Shown: positions 28,259 to 37,305, numbered from the stretch's first letter. The stretch: DNA of 64,000 bases from Polaromonas vacuolata (GCF_012584515.1 NZ_CP051461.1:1100001-1164000), one strand, 5' to 3'. Numbers and translations: made by a program. Notes: a model not told the origin generated them from the letters alone.

Positions 28259-29268
28259 ATGAACATTCTCTTGACCGACGGTGCTGGATACATCGGCAGC
28301 CACACTTGCGTGGCGCTGATACAAGCAGGCTTCACGCCGGTCATTGTTGATGACTTTTCTAATAGCGACCCGGCAGTACTGCTGCGTTTAAAAAAATCAC
28401 CGGGCAAGTTGTTATTTGTGAGCAGGGTGATGTTGCAGACACAGCTTTGATGGTCTACGTGCTGCGTCGCTACGATATTGCGGCGGTGATGCACTTTGCG
28501 GGCTACAAGGCGGTGGGTGAGAGCGTTGCAAATCCGCTTAAGTACTATCGCAACAATTTGGACAGCACTTTGGGTTTGCTAGAAGCTATGACGACAGTGG
28601 GTTGCCAAAAGTTAGTTTTTTCTAGCAGCGCAACCGTTTATGGTGACCCGGCAACCGTGCCTATCACTGAAGATTTTCCACGCCAACATACCAACCCCTA
28701 CGGTCATACCAAGTTAATGATTGAAGACATGCTGGCTGCAAGCTGCGCTGCAAATCCGGCTTGGGCCGTGGCAGTGCTGCGTTACTTTAATCCGGTAGGT
28801 GCGCACCCCAGTGGTTTGATTGGGGAGAGTCCAAACGGCATTCCTAACAATCTCATGCCCTACATCACTCAAGTGGCAGCTGGTCAGCGACCGCAGCTGC
28901 AAGTGTTTGGTGATGACTACGACACACCCGACGGCACTGGTGTGCGTGATTACATTCATGTATTGGATTTGGCTGAAGGCCATGTCGCAGCGCTTAATGC
29001 TTTGCTACAGAGCGGGCAAAGCCTGACTGTTAATTTAGGCAGTGGACGGGGTCACAGCGTATTAGATGTAGTGCGTGCATTTGAATTAACCAGTGGTTGT
29101 GCAGTGCCTTACCAAATCATGCCGCGCCGCCCTGGCGATGTTGCGCAGTGCTATGCCAACCCAGGTTTGACTTATCAGTTATTGGGTTGGACGGCGCACC
29201 GTACTTTGGAAGAGATGTGTGGTGACGCTTGGCGTTGGCAAGGGCTAAATCCGAATGGTTACCAATAA
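28259..29268 (+). pseudogene. galE: UDP-glucose 4-epimerase gene, frameshifted and with altered glycine motif
   Basis: From ATG 28259 the frame reads MNILLTDGAGYIGSH and VALIQAGFTPVIVDDFSNS. It is lost after the A run at about 28388-28394, where 7 A are present and 8 would restore VVICEQGDVADTALM. The rest continues in another frame to 29268 with VMHFAGYKAVGESV, the SSSATVYG site and NPYGHTKLMIEDML (Tyr-x3-Lys). Apart from the frameshift, the first Gly of the NAD-binding GxxGxxG is Asp (TDGAGYIG). Two independent lesions argue for a dead gene rather than only a sequencing error. Confidence 0.88.
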
Positions 29269-29371
29269 CCACTAGGTTTGGATTTTGAATTTTTCTTTAT
29301 ATTTGCTGTTAGCGTGTTGTCTTTAGCAAATTGTTATGTGGTCTTATTAATTTTTTAAACCTTGAATTTGG

Positions 29372-31531
29372 TTGCATCTTTTGAAAACAAAAAATAAAAA
29401 AAATATTGCGCATCCATTAAATCAATTAGCTACCGCATTGTTTGGCATAGCTTTGCTTCAAGCTTCTGCGGCCCAAGCACAAGGCGTTGGTATAGCCAGC
29501 ATGGGCGCTACTGGTGGTTTGCAAATACCATCAGCCTACGTTCTTGGTTCTGGTGAAATGGCGCTTAGTTTTGGTGACTATCAGAATCCAAAATTGGGTG
29601 ACTTTAGTCGTCATCAAAACTTCACCTTGGGCTTTGGTGTATTGCCGGGGGTGGAGTTGTTTGGTCGTTTTGCGGAATACACCAACCCCAACAAAGACGC
29701 AGATGGTGCACGCAATGCTAACGGCCCACGGGATATATCTGCCAACATTAAATGGCAACTGCCGATTGATTTACCTGGGCTGCCAAAACTAGCGATTGGT
29801 GCTTCTGATTTGAGTGGCGGTGCAGTTTATTTCAAATCTCAATATGCGGTTGCCAGTGATCAATACGGTCCTTTGCGTTGGTCGCTGGGTTATGCCCGCG
29901 GTACCCCTTCGTTGGGTCGTATTGGTAACCCCAAAGTGCTTGATGGGTTGTTTGGTGGTGGTGAATTAAAACTGGGTACTAGCCGCGCTACCTTGTTGGC
30001 TGAAAGCGATGGCACGCAGCGCCATGCGGGTTTGCGTTATTACTCAGATCAAATATCTTGGTTGGGCGATAGCCAGTTGGTGGGCACTGTTCAGCGCTCG
30101 TTTGGTGCGACTACTTTTAGTGGGCAGGCGGCAGATTCAACTAATTTTAATGTCTCGCTTATTTTGCCAATGGGTACGTCTGACGCTAAGCGTCAAGCCA
30201 AAGCGAATGCGTCAAAACCATTGCCCGCATTATCCGTATTACCCGCAATGTCAGATCTAAGCACTGCTGATGCCGGTATGTCTGCGACTGCTGCAGACCG
30301 TATGGATGATTTGGCGCGTCTACTTCGCAGCATTGGATTGGACCGTATTCGCATCGGTATGCTGGGTCAGCAGTTGGTGGTCGAATATGAAAACTACCGT
30401 TATCTGCATAACGAGGCAGATGCCTTAGGGCTTGTTCTCGGCCTTGCTGTGGAGACTGCTCCTGCGGGTACTAGTCGCGTTCATGCGATTACCCGTAAGG
30501 TCGGCCAGATTGTGCTGGAAACCTCGGTTGATGCATTGGCTTATCAAGCATTTTTACGTGATGGTGATGCGTCTTTAGTGCGCAGCAGCATGGGTTCTGG
30601 TCGTCTGCCGGGGTATGACGATAGTGGCGTGCAGTGGGCGCAGGGCAATGCGGGTGCGGGTTCGCGCAAGAGCTGGTTGCGGTTGCAGATACGGCCACTG
30701 CTTAACTACACGCTAGGCACTGAATACGGAGCGTTTGATTACTCGCTTGCAGCGCAATTGCGCAGCACGGTTGGTTTGTGGCGTGGCGCTGAGCTTTATA
30801 CCGATGTGGTGCAGCGCGTGTCTAACAGCCGCAACGTGGAACCCGCTGGCATTTTTGCCAGTTCACGCCAAACCAATGGTTTGCAGACTGTTGCGCTACA
30901 GCAGTCTTTTTGGTTGGGTGAACGTAGTTTTACCAGTGTCGGTGCAGGTCGCTACAACTATACCGATCGTGGTGCCGAAGGCGAGTCGATATTGTTTTTA
31001 CCGTGGAATGATGACAGCTTGCACGTACGCGGCAGTTATATGCAGCACCAAGCTGATGTGTTGCCGCGTGTGCTTGAAGCTTATTCAGGCTCTTACCGCT
31101 GGCGCATGAATACGACCACTTGGTTAGAAGCCGGTTATCAGCAATACACCGATAGATCAACCGGCCCTTCTGTGGCTTTTACCCGTTGGTTTGGTGACGT
31201 AGCTTTGCAGCTGTTTGCGCGCAAGGGCGGCAGCGCTACGTTTGTAGGTTTATCCCTGACTGTGCCGCTTACCCCGCGTGAGGGTATGGGCGCTGGCCTT
31301 ATACAAGTGAGCGGTAATCCAAGTTATACCCAGTCGATTCGCACACAAAGAACCAGCGCTCTTGTGACTGGTAATTTCATTGCCAATGATGCGGTAAGAC
31401 CGGTGGCGCTTAACTATCAGCCGGAAGTAGAGCTACTCAATTCGGGTCGGATCGCGCCAAGCTATATCAAAGATCAGTTGCAGCGTATGCGTGAGTCTTT
31501 TTATCTGTTTGGGCGTGACAAACTTAATTAA
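29372..31531 (+). CDS. YjbH-like exopolysaccharide-associated outer-membrane protein
   Basis: 719 residues. No ATG fits, and a TTG at 29372 is the likely start. A signal peptide ends in QASAAQA followed by QGVGIAS. The mature part begins with the YjbH mark GATGGLQIPSAYVLGSGEMALSFGDYQ, goes through beta-rich segments, and ends with an aromatic C-terminal region (FYLFGRDKLN). YjbH-type proteins are predicted outer-membrane porin-like partners in exopolysaccharide secretion, usually with YjbEFG; those partners are not in this window. A terminator follows. Confidence 0.84.
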   Translation: MHLLKTKNKKNIAHPLNQLATALFGIALLQASAAQAQGVGIASMGATGGLQIPSAYVLGSGEMALSFGDYQNPKLGDFSRHQNFTLGFGVLPGVELFGRFAEYTNPNKDADGARNANGPRDISANIKWQLPIDLPGLPKLAIGASDLSGGAVYFKSQYAVASDQYGPLRWSLGYARGTPSLGRIGNPKVLDGLFGGGELKLGTSRATLLAESDGTQRHAGLRYYSDQISWLGDSQLVGTVQRSFGATTFSGQAADSTNFNVSLILPMGTSDAKRQAKANASKPLPALSVLPAMSDLSTADAGMSATAADRMDDLARLLRSIGLDRIRIGMLGQQLVVEYENYRYLHNEADALGLVLGLAVETAPAGTSRVHAITRKVGQIVLETSVDALAYQAFLRDGDASLVRSSMGSGRLPGYDDSGVQWAQGNAGAGSRKSWLRLQIRPLLNYTLGTEYGAFDYSLAAQLRSTVGLWRGAELYTDVVQRVSNSRNVEPAGIFASSRQTNGLQTVALQQSFWLGERSFTSVGAGRYNYTDRGAEGESILFLPWNDDSLHVRGSYMQHQADVLPRVLEAYSGSYRWRMNTTTWLEAGYQQYTDRSTGPSVAFTRWFGDVALQLFARKGGSATFVGLSLTVPLTPREGMGAGLIQVSGNPSYTQSIRTQRTSALVTGNFIANDAVRPVALNYQPEVELLNSGRIAPSYIKDQLQRMRESFYLFGRDKLN

Positions 31532-31572
31532 GTTCTAAGCTTTTGACCGTGTAATTTTTTTGATTTCAGATT

Positions 31573-31610
31573 TTTTAGATTGAAATTTAATTCTCAATCT
31601 AAAATTTTTT
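31573..31610 (+). terminator. Rho-independent terminator after the yjbH-like gene
   Basis: The stem TTTTAGATTGA (31573-31583) pairs with TCAATCTAAAA (31594-31604) around a 10-base loop, and six T follow at once. Confidence 0.75.
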
Positions 31611-31656
31611 GGATTGTGCTCGTCGGTTTTTTTTGTTTTTTTTAAAGGGGTATCAA

Positions 31657-32370
31657 ATGCGATTGAATAAAATTTCTCTGGCCGCCATGGTTATTGGTAG
31701 CGGTTTGTTGCTTGCCGCTTGCGGTGGCGGCGGTAGTGGTGGTTCTACTGCCAATCTTTCTATATCTGGCACCGCAGCTGTAGGTGTGGCGATTGAAGGG
31801 ACGGCAGTTGCGACTTGCAAGTCTGGTACGGGTACTGCTGTTTCAAACGCCACAACGGGTAATTACACCGTTAATGTCGCGGGCGGTGTTGGCCCATGTT
31901 TGCTTAAACTAACGCCTACTAATCCTGACAGAGTATTGTTCCCTGTTTTGTATTCGGTTAGCAGTGGCGTTGGCGCAAGTCAGACATCTAACATCACGCC
32001 TTTGACCAGCCTGCTAGTAACTTATTTAAGCAGCGTGCCCGGCATTACTGCTGCATCACCTGAGGCGTGGTTTTCCTCCCCTTCGACGGTTGCTTTGCTC
32101 AGTAATCCAACCGCACTTAACTTGCGCATCACTAGAGACTTTATTCCAGCAATTAAAATTTTAGTGCCCAGCTTAAACTTGGCTGGTTCTGAATTTTTAG
32201 GTACTGCGTTTGTTACAAATCCAAATTCAAGTACTACTGATAAAGATCTCGAATCTTTGAAGTTGGCAATAACCAACAATACGATTACCTTAAGTGGTCT
32301 GATTAATAATTTAAAGAGTAATGCTGCAGCAACTCCAGCAGTGACTGCTGCTACTGGTGCTGCTAGCTGA
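31657..32370 (+). CDS. Small secreted lipoprotein of unknown function
   Basis: The ATG at 31657 follows AAAGGGG at a good distance; an earlier in-frame start at 31609 would spoil the signal peptide. About 237 residues. The signal peptide ends with the lipobox LLLAAC and Cys is followed by a GGGGSGGS linker. The rest is rich in Ser, Thr, Val and Asn, with a beta-sandwich-like start (LSISGTAAVG). No family is recognised with confidence. It has its own ribosome site and terminator and is probably a monocistronic surface or periplasmic lipoprotein. Confidence 0.8.
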   Translation: MRLNKISLAAMVIGSGLLLAACGGGGSGGSTANLSISGTAAVGVAIEGTAVATCKSGTGTAVSNATTGNYTVNVAGGVGPCLLKLTPTNPDRVLFPVLYSVSSGVGASQTSNITPLTSLLVTYLSSVPGITAASPEAWFSSPSTVALLSNPTALNLRITRDFIPAIKILVPSLNLAGSEFLGTAFVTNPNSSTTDKDLESLKLAITNNTITLSGLINNLKSNAAATPAVTAATGAAS

Positions 32371-32387
32371 TACGTTTAGATTTAATT

Positions 32388-32417
32388 AAAAAAATCCGCT
32401 TTATGCGGATTTTTTTT
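32388..32417 (+). terminator. Rho-independent terminator after the lipoprotein gene
   Basis: AAAAAAATCCGC (32388-32399) pairs with GCGGATTTTTTT (32405-32416) around a TTTAT loop, followed by a T tract. Confidence 0.85.
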
Positions 32418-32842
32418 GCAATATCCCTTATTTTTTTGATAGTGATTTACCATCCTAAGGACGAAAATTAGTAGCCTCAAGCGCTAGCGTCGCTTAATTT
32501 TAATATTGATTAAGCTTTATTTTTTTTCAAGAACTAGCGATTAAAAATTAACCATTAGGGCCAAACTTAAGCCCAACTCTTTTGTTGCGCGCAGTCATTT
32601 TCATCACAACGGCCTTTACATAACTCAAGCAAGTAACAATGCATTGAGTACTAATTTTTGTTCGCGTATTGAGTTTTTGCAGACAATGATTTTGATGTTG
32701 TATTTTATTGCTTGTGTCACGCCGGAGCCCAGTATTGATTAACTCAAGCCTGCTGCGACACCAACTCTAAATAATATTTAGCAATTTAAGGTGTCTATTT
32801 TTTTTAATGGTTTGATTTCAATTCACTGACTTAAGTCCCCAA
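32418..32842. other. Non-coding AT-rich stretch
   Basis: I see no convincing reading frame, RNA gene or repeat here. It separates the lipoprotein terminator from the rearranged Rhs region. Confidence 0.5.
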
Positions 32843-32881
32843 AAAAAACCACTAAGGGCTTGCGCGCTTAGTGGTTTTTTT
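32843..32881 (-). terminator. Duplicated tctA terminator
   Basis: AAAAAACCACTAAG (32843-32856) pairs with CTTAGTGGTTTTTT (32867-32880). The same stem and surrounding bases occur at 46634-46671 after the complete tctA, so this belongs to the gene fragment that follows. Confidence 0.85.
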
Positions 32882-32901
32882 AGTTTTAGCGTTGACTTTT
32901 T

Positions 32902-33021
32902 TTAGTCTTCGCTGAGCTTCATATTCGCTGGCATTTCCAGAATTGGGTCGGGCAGTGCCAACGCTTTAGCGAGGCGACCGCGCCTGCTGGCCAAAAATGC
33001 AGACATACTGACATCGACACG
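32902..33021 (-). pseudogene. 3'-terminal fragment of a second tctA gene
   Basis: On the - strand the last ~35 codons read AFLASRRGRLAKALALPD and end PANMKLSED, nearly the same as the end of the complete TctA at 46693-48261. The DNA differs at a number of bases, so this is an old copy and not an assembly duplicate. The fragment stops exactly where the junction motif at 33022 begins. Confidence 0.85.
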
Positions 33022-33048
33022 CATTAATGTGGATGTCCCTTTTGTTTT
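33022..33048 (+). repeat. Junction motif, copy A
   Basis: CATTAATGTGGATGTCCC followed by TTTTGTTTT. It lies exactly between the tctA fragment and the phoD fragment. Related copies are at 33873, 35285-35365, 37202 and 37306. Read on the - strand it can be translated as KGTSTLM. Confidence 0.85.
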
Positions 33049-33602
33049 GCCCACAAATTGACTGGTTGCTACAAGGTTTAAAAAAATCAAAAGCGGTATG
33101 GAAAGTGATTGCGTCGGACATGCCACTAGGCCTACAGGTAAGCGATGGCAAAGACGCAGCCGGCAATTCGAAGTGGGAAGCCGTCGCCAACGGCGACCAT
33201 AACGCACCACTTGGGCGAGAGCTCGAAGTCGCCAGATTGCTCAGAGAGATCAAACGCGCTGGTATTAAAAATGTGGTCTGGTTAACCGCAGATGTGCATT
33301 ACACCGCAGCGCATTATTTCGACCCTGCCAAAGCCCAGTTCAGCGACTTCTCACCGTTCTGGGAATTCGTCTCCGGCCCATTCAATTCAGGCAGCTTTGG
33401 CCCCGGTAAAACAGATGGTACTTTTGGCATGCAAGTGTTCTACCAAAAATTTCCAGCCGTTCAAAACACCGCACCCACCGAAGGTCTGCAGTTTTTTGGT
33501 CAAGTCGACATTGATGCTAAAACCAAAGCCATGACGGTTACTTTAAAAGACTTAACCGGCGCGGCACTCTACGCAAAAACGCTGGCACCGCAGCGGGTGT
33601 GA
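33049..33602 (+). pseudogene. C-terminal fragment of a PhoD-like phosphatase
   Basis: About 185 codons encode the end of an alkaline phosphatase D/PhoD-like metallophosphoesterase. The visible marks are SKAVWKVIASDMPLGL, the metal-site segment VVWLTADVHYTAAHYFDP and FWEFVSGPFNSG. The N-terminal half with the other metal ligands is missing: homology starts right after the junction motif. A start at 33027 inside the motif would give a 191-residue product without a full active site, so I call it a remnant. Confidence 0.82.
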
Positions 33603-33686
33603 AGATCAAACGGCTATGCTTTAAACCGGCTTTTACTTACTCATCAGACAGGCTTTTTTGAATTTTTTGAGGTGGTAATAAAAGCC

Positions 33687-33874
33687 GTTTGAGTGATGCG
33701 GTTAGCGGCGTCGTATTCGGTGGAGTTGACGCTGCTTAGGCCCTTCACTTCGCTCAAGCGCCCTACTGTGTCGTACTCAAAGCTGATGGTTTTGTCGGGT
33801 GTGGTGAGGCTGCTGCTGGGGCGGCCTAGGGCGTCGGTGCTGAGGCGCGTGTCGTTGCTTTCTCGGTTGGTTAC
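33687..33874 (-). pseudogene. Rhs/YD-repeat gene fragment 1
   Basis: On the - strand the segment reads VTNRESNDTRLSTDALGRP and then, after an internal join, TTPDKTISFEYDTVGRLSEV and YDAANRITQT. Both parts match the large Rhs protein at 37882-46212 but are far apart there, so an internal deletion has occurred. It is bounded by the junction motif at 33873 and by the phoD fragment's tail. It is too short to make a protein. Confidence 0.85.
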
Positions 33875-33930
33875 ATTAATGTGGATGTTCCTTTATTTCT
33901 GATGATTTTTGATGCCCCTTTTATTTGTTC
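33873..33930 (+). repeat. Junction motif, copy B (with degenerate second unit)
   Basis: ACATTAATGTGGATGTTCC (from 33873) is followed by TTTATTTC and then a second partial unit, GATGCCCCTTTTATTTG (33911-33927). It marks the boundary between Rhs fragment 1 and the next cassette. The second unit overlaps the end of a small immunity-like reading frame. Confidence 0.75.
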
Positions 33931-34127
33931 TTTTTATCCCGACCCGTGTAGAAGAGACCACCTAGAGAACGATCTTCAATCTCGGCAATCAGGCTATTTA
34001 GCAACAAGGCAACAGCAGCAATGCAGAACCCCATCCAAAAGCTGATGTTGAGGAACTTTATGCCAAGGAGTCCGAGCAGCCCGCAGATCGCGAGTCAAGC
34101 CACCGTATAGATCAACCAAGATTTCAT
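33921..34127 (-). pseudogene. Small membrane immunity-like gene with in-frame stop
   Basis: From ATG at 34127 (read on the - strand) the frame spans 69 codons including the final TAA. It encodes MKSWLIYTVA, a TGA at codon 11, then two hydrophobic stretches (LAICGLLGLLGIKFL and MGFCIAAVALLLNSLIA) and a charged tail (GRDKKNK). Its ATG overlaps the restored stop of the Rhs cassette upstream (ATGA). Position, size and membrane nature fit an immunity protein for that cassette. The early stop makes it non-functional unless read through. Confidence 0.6.
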
Positions 34128-35284
34128 GGGCAACCACAGGTCACAGTGTTCGATGCACCACCTGCACCCGCGTCGATACCGAGCGCATTTCAGCCTCGAC
34201 TGGTACGGCCAGCAGCAGCCTTTACAGTCGCGTCGCTGCCTTTTTTGGCCAACATTTGTTCATACGAGTACATGCGGTAGTTCGAACCGGCAAAGGGGCC
34301 TCGGAATAACCGCTTCATGCTGTTGCGGATAACTGATGCTTCGCGACCTGTAAGGCTGGGGGCCAAAGACACGGCCTTCGCTGTTCCCGCGTGCGCCATT
34401 CGACCAAGCCCAAGACCAAGAGTTCCATACTGCCCCGCCTTATATGCTGTAGAGCATCTATCTACGCCACCATCAACGTCAAGGAGGTCACGGGCAAGAG
34501 GGCCTAAGCCGAATGACACGTCATCGGCTATACCCGTACCAAAGTCAAGTGCAGGTTGAGGAATTGCCGGCATATCGGCCCAGCCGAACAAACCCAGCGG
34601 GTCCGCATACAGCAGCGGTGACCCGTTGGCGTATAGGTAGGTATTTATCCCCCCCGCCAACCCAATCGGATCACTAGACACAAACCGCTTCAACACCGGG
34701 TCGTAATACCGCGCCCGATAGTAATAAAGCCCCGTGTTGTCGTTTTCTCTGCTGGTGTATTGGTTCGGATTGTTAGCGCTGTCTGGCCCCACTGTCTGGC
34801 TCTGGCCGTAGGGGCTGTAGGCGTAGCTGTTTTGAATATTCGCGTTGTCATCATCAGCCAATTGCGCGATCACGCTATTGAGCGCATCGGTCAAATAAAT
34901 ACGACTGTTAGCGGCCTCTTTATTGCCGTCGGCGTTGATGGCGATTCTGGCTATCGTCTCGTCCAAACTCAAACCGGTGAGCAGTCGGTGGCTTAGCTTG
35001 CCGTCTCTGATTTCACCTAATGCTTGCGCGCCTTCGTAGAGGTATTGCACGGTGGTGGGGGCTTGGGTGCCTTGTGTGATGGTGCTTTGGATTCTTCGGC
35101 CGAAGGCGTCGTAGCTGAAACTGGCGCTTAGTACGGTGGTGCTGGTGTTGCCAGTATTGCTGCTAATGGTCTTGCTTTGATTCATCTGGATCAGACGGTT
35201 GTTTGCGTCCCAAGCGTAGGTGGTTTTGTCTTGGCGACCTAGGGCGTCGGTGCTGAGGCGGGTGTTGTTGCCTTCTCGGTTGGT
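34124..35284 (-). pseudogene. Displaced Rhs C-terminal cassette 2 with unknown toxin tip
   Basis: The piece begins at VTNREGNNTRL right after the junction motif and jumps by an internal deletion from TDALGRQ to DKTTYAWDANNRL. It then runs through the Rhs core, ending in [20 protein letters not shown] and YADPLGLFG. The variable tip has a linker rich in Gly and Leu (GTGIADDVSFGLGPLARDLL) and then SVIRNSMKRLFRGPF and YRMYSYEQMLAKKG. A TGA at 34190-34192 stops it, but the frame stays open and ends at 34124, overlapping the immunity ATG. I do not recognise the tip's activity. Confidence 0.75.
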
Positions 35285-35365
35285 CACGTTAATGTGGAGG
35301 TCACATTAACGTGGATGTCCTTTTTGCCTTTGATGTCCTTTTTGCCTGTGGATGTCCCTTTTATT
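35285..35365. repeat. Junction motif cluster C, with a perfect 12-bp inverted repeat
   Basis: CACGTTAATGTG (35285-35296) and CACATTAACGTG (35302-35313) are exact inverted repeats with a 5-base spacer. They are followed by GATGTCC units at 35315, 35332 and 35351, the last in the full form TGTGGATGTCCCTTTTATT. The cluster separates cassette 2 from the immunity gene of cassette 3. Confidence 0.85.
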
Positions 35366-35385
35366 CAGCACTTTTGTTGGCCGTG

Positions 35386-35886
35386 TCAATAGTTCAAATG
35401 ATTGAAAGAGAAAGTTGTTTCCTCCCACACCTCCTCGGGAAACTCACCGCTTACAACCCTTCTTCGAGAAATTTCGTTGCTCTTAAAATCGAGCATCGCA
35501 CTATACGAGCCAGCCGCATCTCCTCCGCTAATAAGCAATCGAAATCCGTGAGCAGGAAGTTTTAGTAAAGAAATTTTGCTAGGATTTCCAAGGTCCGCAT
35601 ACGCGGAGAGCGGAATAAAAAAATTCTGACCGTTCCTAAAAACTGTAATTGCCTTGATGATTTTTTTGGGTGGTGACGTCTCATCACCACCCCACATATA
35701 CGCTTTGCTGTGGGCATAGTCGTTAGTTGGCTCAATTGTTTCAACTGCGACGTTCACCAAATCTGAAGTTCCTAAAGCGATACTGTCTTTTGCGACACCA
35801 TCTTTAAAATTTATCTCTAACGCAAACGTTGACTCAACAAATAACGAGAGCATCAGGGCAAGAATAAATACCAATGATTTATTCAC
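35386..35886 (-). CDS. Exported immunity-like protein of the L,D-transpeptidase-type Rhs cassette
   Basis: 166 residues. The GTG start overlaps the Rhs stop by 4 bases (GTGA), which couples their translation. An N-terminal signal peptide ([18 protein letters not shown]) sends it to the periplasm. The rest is a small beta-rich protein with no family I recognise (for example [35 protein letters not shown]). A periplasmic immunity protein is what a peptidoglycan-modifying toxin needs, so this is probably the partner of the cassette at 35883-37201. The gene itself looks intact. Confidence 0.68.
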   Translation of the reverse strand: MNKSLVFILALMLSLFVESTFALEINFKDGVAKDSIALGTSDLVNVAVETIEPTNDYAHSKAYMWGGDETSPPKKIIKAITVFRNGQNFFIPLSAYADLGNPSKISLLKLPAHGFRLLISGGDAAGSYSAMLDFKSNEISRRRVVSGEFPEEVWEETTFSFNHLNY

Positions 35887-37201
35887 GGCACCACTCGCAA
35901 TACACGATCAGCACTATTGTTAATTTGATTTCTTATATTGGGGCCAAGAATTACGCAACCGTGCGATGCATCATTCGCAGCATTATTTCCATGAATACGA
36001 AATAGATCGCGCCCAAGGGTGTCTGTACCAGGCTTTGGCGTCAAATTCATTGTGTTTGGCCCTGTGTTGGAGCTGTAATGACCGGCACCTATATCGTATG
36101 TTCCTCGAGGAAGTGGGCCTACATTTGAAACATTTTGCATCGCTGGATTATTTCTTCCATTACTGGTTCCCGCATAGCCAGTGCCAACATTCGCACTATT
36201 ACCATTTGAATCTACGTGCGTCGTTTGCCCCGTTGACTGGCTATACACCCAGTCAAGTCCACGCGGATCAACATAACTTAGCGGATTACCCCCCACATAC
36301 TGGTAAGTATTGAGGCCCCCCGCCAACCCAATCGGATCACTAGACACAAACCTCTTCAACACCGGGTCGTAATACCGCGCCCGATAGTAATAAAGCTCCG
36401 TGTTGTCGTTTTCTCTGCTGGTGTATTGGTTCGGATTATTTGCGCTGTCTGGGCCAACCGTCTGGCTTTGGCCATAAGGGCTATAGCCATAACTGTTTTG
36501 AATATTCGCGTTGTCATCATCAGCCAATTGCGCGATCACGCTGTTGAGCGCGTCGGTTAGGTAAAGGCGGTTATTCGCTGCGTCTTTATTGCCGTCGGCA
36601 TTGATAGCGATTCTGGCTATCGTCTCGTCCAAACTCAAACCGGTGAGCAGTCGGTGGCTTAGCTTGCCGTCTCTGATTTCACCCAAGGCTTGCGCGCCTT
36701 CGTAGAGGTATTGCACGGTGTTGGGGGCTTGGCTGCCTTGTGTGATGGTGCTTTGGATTCTTCGGCCAAAGGCCGTCGTAGCTGAAGCTGGTGCTTAGTA
36801 CTGTAGTGCTGGTGCTGGAACTGGTGTTGCCAGTAGTTCCAGTGGTGCCGGTATTGCTACTAATAGTTTTGCTTTGATTCATCTGGATCAGACGGTTGTT
36901 TGCGTCCCAAGCGTAGGTGGTTTTGTCGTTGGGTTCAAGCTGGTTTTGCTTTTGCGTTAGGTTGCCGTTTTGATCGTAGCTTAGGCTGTAGCTTATGTCG
37001 CTGCTGCCTGCGTTCGCGCTGGTGCCAGTGCCGGTGAAGGTAATGCTGCGCATGCGATTAGCGGCGTCGAAGCTGGCGCGCATTGGGGTGTCTTGGCTGC
37101 CTGTGCCGTTGCCGTTCAAGGTGGTTTTGGCGATGCGCTGGCCTGCGGCGTCGTACTGGTAGTCGATTTGTTCTATCAATTGCTCGTTGGCCGTGCCTTG
37201 T
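35883..37201 (-). pseudogene. Displaced Rhs C-terminal cassette 3 with Tlde1/L,D-transpeptidase-like tip
   Basis: The piece starts just after the junction motif at 37202 and follows the Rhs repeats to SFSYD. It shifts frame near 36770, where one extra C is present compared with the large gene. A second frame (from 36716) continues through [20 protein letters not shown] to the tip. The tip has [29 protein letters not shown] and ASHGCVIL. This His and Ser-x-Gly-Cys arrangement is that of DUF2778/Tlde1 L,D-transpeptidase-type toxins acting on peptidoglycan. In the 277-residue frame the residues are His242 and Cys254. The frameshift prevents a full-length product here. Confidence 0.8.
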
Positions 37202-37232
37202 GCACATTAACGTGGATGTCCCTTTTGTTTTT
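37202..37232 (+). repeat. Junction motif, copy D
   Basis: GCACATTAACGTGGATGTCC followed by CTTTTGTTTTTG. To its left is Rhs cassette 3; to its right is a scrap of about 30 bases of another Rhs repeat (ILSHDQNGNLT on the - strand), joined through the motif. Confidence 0.85.
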
Positions 37233-37305
37233 GTGAGGTTGCCGTTTTGATCGTGGCTTAGGATCAAGTGCGCGGCATCAACTGCGTGACTTGCAACGTG
37301 AATTC

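Noticed and set aside
33027..33602. Complete small phosphatase gene starting within the junction motif
   Set aside because: It has only the C-terminal half of a PhoD-like enzyme and its start lies in the repeat, so a remnant is more likely.
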